The notes beneath the pieces are model-generated. The model searched no databases. It saw nothing but the letters and a program-made list of their open reading frames with translations, and was not told where the DNA came from. Below, in pieces: positions 6,475 to 10,422 of a stretch of DNA of 10,422 bases. The DNA is from Deltaproteobacteria bacterium (GTDB lineage Bacteria; Desulfobacterota; Desulfobulbia; Desulfobulbales; SURF-16): positions 1-10,422 of the forward strand of contig JAOZSN010000105.1 of the NCBI GenBank assembly GCA_029939635.1. The letters run 5' to 3'. A program made the position numbers and the translations under genes. How positions within the stretch are numbered: the stretch's first letter is position 1; each line of letters opens with the position of its first letter.

Positions 6475-7623
6475 CTAATTATACTCCTTATTCAGTTCCT
6501 GACCGATGACATTGCGCTGGATCTGGTTGGTGCCTTCATAGATCTGCAAAATCTTGGCATCACGCATCATCTTTTCCACTGGATACTCTCGCATATAACC
6601 ATAGCCACCCATAACCTGAACGGCATCCACAGCTACCTTCATGGCAGTATCAGTAGCCATGACCTTACACATGGCCGAGGCCTTACTCATTTGCTTGGGG
6701 TGGGCATCAATATGTTTGGCAGAGACATAGACCAGAGCGCGCGATGCCTCGGTCTGAATGGCCATATCAGCCAGCATATGCTGCACTGCCTGAAAGGAAA
6801 TAATGGGCTTGCCAAACTGCACACGCTGCTTGGCATAGGTGGCAGCCTCGTCTAGGGCGCCCTGGGCCAAGCCAACACCAAGGCTGGCAATACCAGGCCG
6901 GGACTTATCAAGGGTCTTCATAACAGTGATGAAACCAGCGCCACGCCGACCAATCATGCGACTCTTGGGGATACGGCAATCTTTAAAAATCAACTCAGTG
7001 GTGGCCGAGGTACGGATACCTAGTTTTTTCTCCTTGGGACCACAGCTGAAGCCTGGATCAGTACTCTCAACCACAAACATTGTGGCACCACGAGGGCCCT
7101 TATGGGGATCGGTCATGGCAATAACGGTATACAAATGGGCCTGACCACCATTGGTAATCCACTGCTTGGTACCATTGAGTACCCAATAATCACCATCCTC
7201 TACGGCGGTGGTTTGGATACCACTGGCATCACTACCGGCATTGGCCTCGGTAAGGGCAAAGGCAGCCCGTTTCTTACCAGTGGCTATATCAGGCAGGAAT
7301 TGTTCTTTAAGCTCTTTAGAACCGCTTATGACGATGGGGTAAGCGCCCAAGGCACTGGCAGCATAGGCAGTAGCAATACCAACACAGCCCCGGCCAAATT
7401 GTTCTAAAGCCAAAACCGTATCAAAACAACCGCCCCCTAATCCGCCATACTCTTCAGGGACAAAGAGGGCAAAAAAATCGGACTTGGCCATGGTTTCCAC
7501 GATGTCTAAAGGATAGCCTTCAGTCTCGTCATACTTAGCCCGATTAGGGATAATCATCTCATCGGTGATCTGTTTAGCCAGATCAACGATCATCTGCTGA
7601 TCTTCGTTCAGGAAATGATCCAC
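6475..7623 (-). CDS. Acyl-CoA dehydrogenase, short-chain (butyryl-CoA type) family
   Basis: This is a FAD flavoenzyme of the acyl-CoA dehydrogenase superfamily, interconverting acyl-CoA and trans-2-enoyl-CoA with ETF as electron partner. The 382 residues match the SCAD/Bcd size. The first family signature is ALTEANAGSDASG (123-135). The FAD and tetramer segments TKQWITNGG (152-160) and QRVQFGKPI (266-274) are present, and the second signature runs QVMGGYGYMREYPVEKMMRD (336-355). The catalytic base is Glu363 in QIYEGTNQIQR, the position used by SCAD and Bcd, in contrast to the different position used by isovaleryl- and long-chain enzymes. The start is GTG at 7623, with AAGGTG seven bases upstream. 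Exact chain length cannot be read from sequence. It occupies the slot held by fabD in classical fab clusters. It could run as a dehydrogenase or, with a bifurcating ETF, as an enoyl-CoA reductase. Confidence 0.93.
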   Translation of the reverse strand: MDHFLNEDQQMIVDLAKQITDEMIIPNRAKYDETEGYPLDIVETMAKSDFFALFVPEEYGGLGGGCFDTVLALEQFGRGCVGIATAYAASALGAYPIVISGSKELKEQFLPDIATGKKRAAFALTEANAGSDASGIQTTAVEDGDYWVLNGTKQWITNGGQAHLYTVIAMTDPHKGPRGATMFVVESTDPGFSCGPKEKKLGIRTSATTELIFKDCRIPKSRMIGRRGAGFITVMKTLDKSRPGIASLGVGLAQGALDEAATYAKQRVQFGKPIISFQAVQHMLADMAIQTEASRALVYVSAKHIDAHPKQMSKASAMCKVMATDTAMKVAVDAVQVMGGYGYMREYPVEKMMRDAKILQIYEGTNQIQRNVIGQELNKEYN

Positions 7624-7647
7624 GTATTCACACCTTTATTAGCTATG

Positions 7648-7674
7648 AGCTGCCAGCACATGGGGCTGTCAGCT
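7648..7674. other. Hairpin between fabH and acd
   Basis: The arms agctgccagc (7648-7657) and gctgtcagct (7665-7674) pair over ten positions with one mismatch, around a seven-base loop. It lies in the 68-bp gap after fabH and upstream of the acd ribosome binding site. No U-tract follows in the minus direction, so it is not a typical terminator. It marks the junction where the acd-etfBA block enters the fab cluster. Confidence 0.4.
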
Positions 7675-7691
7675 TATTACAAGTTTTCTTA

Positions 7692-8672
7692 CTAAGGCCA
7701 ACGTAAAAGGGTAGCACCCCAAGTAAAACCACCGCCAAAGGCACAGAGAAGGAGAAAATCTCCACTCTGCAGTCTTCCTTCAGCCAAGGCATCAGTCAGG
7801 GCTATGGGGATACTAGCCGCCGACGTATTACCATATTTATCTACTTTTATGTAGAGTTTTTCAGCAGGCAGGCCAAGCTTATCACGCAGGTTATTGAGGA
7901 TACGAATATTGGCCTGATGGGGGATAACAAGAGAGATATCAGCCATATCCAGTTTTGCCTCAGCAAGAACACTGCTAATAGCACCCTTCATGGAGCGTAC
8001 CGCATGTTTGAACACGTCACGGCCAGACATCTTAATATAAGAGCCGTTATACTCTTCATTTTGCAACTCAGGGTTCATGCTCTGAGCGGCTTCACTATAA
8101 AGGAGATGATTGAGCCTGCCATCAGCAAAAAGATGATCGATGAACACCGCCTTATTAGTTGAGTCACCAGTAAGAACCGCAGCACCAGCACCATCACCAA
8201 ACAGCACACAGGTATTCCGATCCTGCCAGTTGGTACGGGTAGAAAGCGTCTCAGCTCCAATCACCAGCACCTTCAACTCACTATTTCCCTGGATATATTT
8301 ATCTGCAATGGATAGACCATACAAAAAACCAGAACAAGCCGCATTGACATCAAAAGCAAAGGCGTTATCAGCACCAATGGCCTTTTGCACCAAACAGGCA
8401 CAGGAAGGCATCTCCATCTCTGAAGAAATAGTGGCAACGATAATCATATCAATATCGCTGGCAGCAATATCTCCCATGGCCAAGGCATTTTGAGCGGCCT
8501 CTGCAGCCAAAACAGAGGTATACTCACCAGGGCCAGAGATATGCCTGGTCTTAATACCAGTACGGGTGACAATCCATTCATCAGAGGTGTCCACCATGTT
8601 CGCAAGGTCATGGTTGGTCATTACCCTCTTGGGCAGATGTGAGCCAACACCGACAATCACCGCTCTACTCAT
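7692..8672 (-). CDS. fabH: 3-oxoacyl-[ACP] synthase III
   Basis: FabH starts fatty acid synthesis by condensing a short acyl-CoA (acetyl- or branched-chain) with malonyl-ACP in the cytoplasm. The ATG at 8672 gives MSRAVIVGVGSHLPKRVMTN and 326 residues, close to the usual 310-330. The frame is open 23 codons further upstream, but that part (MTIFSLSLPRMV...) lies antiparallel in sense to nothing conserved and overlaps plsX coding sequence, so it is rejected. The catalytic triad is Cys113 (DVNAACSGFLYGL), His252 (PHQANIRIL) and Asn282 (YGNTSAASIP), and the C-terminal AFGGGFTWGA is typical. The ATG overlaps the plsX stop (8 shared bases), and AAGGGA upstream lies inside plsX, so translation is coupled. 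The downstream neighbour is acd, where fabD would be expected. Whether it prefers acetyl-, butyryl- or branched-chain CoA primers cannot be told from the sequence. Confidence 0.97.
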   Translation of the reverse strand: MSRAVIVGVGSHLPKRVMTNHDLANMVDTSDEWIVTRTGIKTRHISGPGEYTSVLAAEAAQNALAMGDIAASDIDMIIVATISSEMEMPSCACLVQKAIGADNAFAFDVNAACSGFLYGLSIADKYIQGNSELKVLVIGAETLSTRTNWQDRNTCVLFGDGAGAAVLTGDSTNKAVFIDHLFADGRLNHLLYSEAAQSMNPELQNEEYNGSYIKMSGRDVFKHAVRSMKGAISSVLAEAKLDMADISLVIPHQANIRILNNLRDKLGLPAEKLYIKVDKYGNTSAASIPIALTDALAEGRLQSGDFLLLCAFGGGFTWGATLLRWP

Positions 8673-9693
8673 CTTTTTTTTGTCCCTTTGCTGATTGTTC
8701 CAGATCACCATCCTGGGCAAGGAGAGCGAGAATATGGTCATTCACCTTATTTCCGGCCAGACCATCAGCCACCAGAATGGCGTTTTTAATCGCTATGGAA
8801 TTAGAACGGCCATGACAGATAATACCTGTACCATCAAGGCCTAAAAGCGGGGCGCCACCATATTCAGCGTAATCCACCCGTTTTTTAAAATTCTTAAAAG
8901 CCTCACGGGCTAGAAGATAGCCCATCTTGGCAGTGAAGGTCTTGGAAATCTCCTCACGCAACATAACAGTAACAGCCTCAGCCAACCCCTCACTGATCTT
9001 CAGACAGACATTACCGACAAACCCATCACAGACAATGACATCCACATCGCCTTTGAAGGTATCGCCCCCCTCAACATTACCGATAAAGTTGAGTTTACTG
9101 GCCTCCAGAAGCTCATAGGTTTTCTTAACCAAGGCATTACCCTTGCTCCCCTCAGCACCAATACTAAGCAAACCAACCCGCGGTTCGGCAATAGCAAACA
9201 TGGACTGAGAAAAGGCCGTGGCCATAACACCAAATTGATAGAGGTGTTTCGGCCGGCAATCAACATTAGCCCCTACGTCAAGCATGACAACGGGACCTTT
9301 CAGGGTAGGGTACACAGTGGCAATGGCAGGCCGCTGAATGGATTTGAGGCGACCAAGATGTTTGATGGCAGCGGCCATGACAGCACCGGAATTACCGGCA
9401 GAAACCACGGCATCAACCTCACCTTTTTTATGAAGTTCAAAGGCACGGAGCATGGAGGAATCTTTTTTACGACGCACCACAAGGGTGGGAGAATCATCCA
9501 TCTCCACCACCTGAGAGGTGGCAACAACATTGATAGATTCTTTGGGGTAGGAATTACCTAAGGCGGCATAAATAGCCTGTTCATCACCAACCAGGGTGAT
9601 CTGGACAGTGGACTCGCGCAGGGCCATCAACGCCCCGCTCACAAGCTCAGCCGGGCCTTGATCACTTCCCATAGTATCAAGGGCTACATGCAC
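8665..9693 (-). CDS. plsX: Phosphate acyltransferase PlsX
   Basis: PlsX converts acyl-ACP and phosphate to acyl-phosphate, the donor used by PlsY to acylate glycerol 3-phosphate; it is a peripheral membrane enzyme linking fatty acid synthesis to phospholipids. The 342 residues are within the family range. Motifs are ALDTMGSDQGP (4-14), VVSAGNSGAVMAAA (96-109), VVMLDVGANVDC (135-146), VIVCDGFVGNVCLK (219-232) and YGGAPLLGLDGTGI (278-291). The start is GTG at 9693, with AGGAG (9704-9708) at the long spacing of ten bases; an ATG three bases on is out of frame and blocked at once by TAG. The gene ends with a run of eight A just before the overlapping fabH start. It follows rpmF after a 213-bp gap containing hairpins, and the rpmF-plsX-fabH order is conserved in many bacteria. 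Confidence 0.97.
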   Translation of the reverse strand: MHVALDTMGSDQGPAELVSGALMALRESTVQITLVGDEQAIYAALGNSYPKESINVVATSQVVEMDDSPTLVVRRKKDSSMLRAFELHKKGEVDAVVSAGNSGAVMAAAIKHLGRLKSIQRPAIATVYPTLKGPVVMLDVGANVDCRPKHLYQFGVMATAFSQSMFAIAEPRVGLLSIGAEGSKGNALVKKTYELLEASKLNFIGNVEGGDTFKGDVDVIVCDGFVGNVCLKISEGLAEAVTVMLREEISKTFTAKMGYLLAREAFKNFKKRVDYAEYGGAPLLGLDGTGIICHGRSNSIAIKNAILVADGLAGNKVNDHILALLAQDGDLEQSAKGQKKDE

Positions 9694-9756
9694 GTTAAAA
9701 AATCTCCTGCAAGAAAAAGACGTAAATCAAAGGCAAAGGCGCACACTTAAAGAGCG

Positions 9757-9778
9757 CATGATTAGTTCAATAATCATG
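9757..9778. other. Small perfect hairpin in the rpmF-plsX gap
   Basis: The arms catgatta (9757-9764) and taatcatg (9771-9778) are perfectly complementary around a six-base loop. It lies about 65 bases upstream of the plsX start. It could be an operator-like dyad or an RNA hairpin in the plsX leader; nothing further supports either reading. Confidence 0.35.
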
Positions 9779-9783
9779 GCAGA

Positions 9784-9848
9784 AACTACCCTGAAAGGAC
9801 ACATGACACAAGTAGAAACAAATGGTTATCCCTACGCCAAGGGTAGTT
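9784..9848. other. Spaced 9-bp inverted repeat in the rpmF-plsX gap
   Basis: The arms aactaccct (9784-9792) and agggtagtt (9840-9848) are perfect complements 47 bases apart, lying between the two other hairpins of this gap. In RNA they could close a larger stem-loop. No role is known. Confidence 0.35.
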
Positions 9849-9857
9849 CGTGGCAGG

Positions 9858-9889
9858 CAGGAGAAAGGGAAACAAATTCCCTTCCCCTG
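9858..9889. other. Hairpin just downstream of rpmF
   Basis: Seven perfect base pairs (9865-9871 with 9877-9883) around a five-base loop extend outward to cagg (9858-9861) and cctg (9886-9889), with one bulge and a G-U pair in the minus-strand RNA. The hairpin starts 17 bases after the rpmF stop. The sequence that follows on the minus strand is CTGCCTGCC, without a U-tract. It therefore looks like a processing or 3'-end stabilising structure for a short rpmF transcript, not an intrinsic terminator. Confidence 0.45.
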
Positions 9890-9906
9890 GTCAAACAGTA
9901 AAAGGC

Positions 9907-10095
9907 TTATTCGAAATCTTCATCAAGCTTAATAATTTCACGACCCTTATAGGTACCACAGCTGCCACAGAGGCGGTGGGGCATTTTAGGCTCGCCACAT
10001 TCACTACAGGCGCCAACCTTAGGGGTGGTCAGGGCATCATGGGCACGACGTTGTCTGGTACGGGAATGGGAATGTCTTCTCTTAGGTACAGCCAT
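9907..10095 (-). CDS. rpmF: 50S ribosomal protein L32
   Basis: L32 is a small structural protein of the large ribosomal subunit. From the ATG at 10095 the product is 62 residues, MAVPKRRHSHSRTRQRRAHD..., the standard L32 N-terminus; AGGAG (10103-10107) is seven bases upstream. The frame is open twelve codons further to an ATG at 10131, but that extension is unlike L32 and lies upstream of the good ribosome binding site. A zinc-ribbon with four cysteines is intact: Cys30, Cys33 (CSEC) and Cys43, Cys46 (CGSC), so this is the zinc-binding form of L32. It is the first gene of the unit behind the promoter at 10242-10269. In many bacteria a yceD-type (DUF177) gene precedes rpmF; none is seen here. 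Confidence 0.97.
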   Translation of the reverse strand: MAVPKRRHSHSRTRQRRAHDALTTPKVGACSECGEPKMPHRLCGSCGTYKGREIIKLDEDFE

Positions 10096-10167
10096 GGAAT
10101 CTCTCCTAAATGTATAAGGGGCCTGATACAATACCCCCTGTAGATAAAGCCCGTATAAGGCTCTTTC

Positions 10168-10196
10168 ATTATAATGGTTATAAACTCAAGCAAGGA
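10168..10196 (-). promoter_or_regulatory. Possible second rpmF promoter
   Basis: The minus strand has a perfect TATAAT (10168-10173) about 70 bases upstream of the rpmF ATG. The best upstream hexamer at 17 bp (10191-10196, TCCTTG) is a poor -35, so the case rests mostly on the -10. Confidence 0.25.
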
Positions 10197-10241
10197 ATTC
10201 AGACAATACGTAAAAAACCTGCTAAAAATACGAAACAGTGG

Positions 10242-10269
10242 AATATATAAGATGCGGCCTGATTGTCAA
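10242..10269 (-). promoter_or_regulatory. Sigma70-type promoter for the rpmF-plsX-fab unit
   Basis: The minus strand has a consensus -35, TTGACA (10264-10269), a 16-bp spacer, and TATATT as -10 (10242-10247). Transcription would start near 10236, giving a leader of about 140 bases before the rpmF ATG. The A/T-rich flanks and position ahead of the first gene support it. It is the strongest promoter match seen in the window. Confidence 0.75.
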
Positions 10270-10348
10270 GGATTTTCAACCACACCCATTAAGGTCTCTC
10301 TTTATTTTAGAATAGGAACAGGGAAATAGTTTAATTGGGATTTTCGGT

Positions 10349-10422
10349 GTGATTCAGCAAACCCTTAGTGAGCCGTTGACTGCAGCTCTGGCGGCAAAAA
10401 TCATGAAAGAACTACAAACTAG
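10349..10422 (+). CDS. Possible divergent gene, 5' end only
   Basis: From GTG at 10349 a plus-strand frame runs 24 codons to the window edge without a stop, reading MIQQTLSEPLTAALAAKIMK and on. Its composition looks protein-like (amphipathic, Ala/Leu/Lys rich), and GGGA lies eight bases upstream. An in-frame ATG at 10403 is an alternative start. I do not recognise a family from so short a stretch. If real, it would be transcribed divergently from rpmF and share its upstream region. Chance is a real alternative, because a frame of this length is not statistically remarkable. Confidence 0.3.
   Translation, partial: MIQQTLSEPLTAALAAKIMKELQT

Larger units (their letters stand above)
10096..10422. 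other. Intergenic region: rpmF leader, promoter and right edge
   Basis: No convincing complete gene lies in these 327 bases. From left to right there is the rpmF ribosome binding site (10103-10107) and a leader of about 140 bases with two small hairpins: AGGGG/CCCCT at 10117-10121 and 10135-10139, and aaagcc/ggctct at 10146-10151 and 10159-10164. Then comes a possible second -10 element (10168-10173), the main promoter (10242-10269), AT-rich DNA, and a short open stretch running off the right edge on the plus strand. No tRNA or riboswitch pattern was recognised. Confidence 0.6.

Noticed and set aside
8673..8741. N-terminal extension of FabH to the ATG at 8741
   Set aside because: It overlaps the plsX coding sequence, is unlike FabH, and the ATG at 8672 gives the normal N-terminus and length.

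Overview
The window looks like chromosome from a Gram-negative anaerobe of moderate GC content. I infer a deltaproteobacterial, Desulfobulbales-like lineage. The reasons are the fab gene order, a ferredoxin-fused EtfA of the kind found in strict anaerobes, frequent GTG starts and long palindromic intergenic repeats. The placement rests on pattern recognition and was not tested by any search.

All recognisable genes lie on the minus strand, so transcription runs from right to left. The order is rpmF (L32), plsX, fabH, an acyl-CoA dehydrogenase gene (acd), etfB, etfA with a fused 2[4Fe-4S] ferredoxin domain, fabG, acpP, fabF, rpiB and glyA (its 3' end lies outside the window). A good sigma70-type promoter (TTGACA, 16 bp, TATATT) about 150 bases upstream of rpmF probably starts the unit. 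A possible divergent gene begins at the extreme right edge on the plus strand.

Most of the window is the classical type II fatty acid and phospholipid precursor cluster. PlsX makes acyl-phosphate, FabH starts the chain, FabG reduces it, AcpP carries it and FabF elongates it. At the left end the cluster runs on into rpiB (pentose phosphate isomerisation) and glyA (serine-glycine and one-carbon metabolism). In the well-known fab order (plsX-fabH-fabD-fabG-acpP-fabF) the slot between fabH and fabG belongs to fabD. Here that slot holds acd-etfB-etfA, a flavin-based module, apparently of the electron-bifurcating ETF class. This is the most notable biological feature. It suggests coupling between acyl-CoA redox chemistry, a low-potential ferredoxin and fatty acid synthesis.

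The intergenic spaces carry structure. Two related palindromes of 108 and 110 bp sit directly after fabF (overlapping its stop codon) and after fabG. Their 86-bp cores align without gaps at 61/86 identity, while their outer arms differ completely yet stay self-complementary. A GC-rich hairpin with a short U-run lies between acpP and fabF. An 8-bp tandem repeat inside a purine/pyrimidine inverted-repeat region lies between rpiB and glyA. Smaller hairpins lie between rpmF and plsX and between fabH and acd. I saw no tRNA, rRNA, CRISPR array, transposase or prophage gene.
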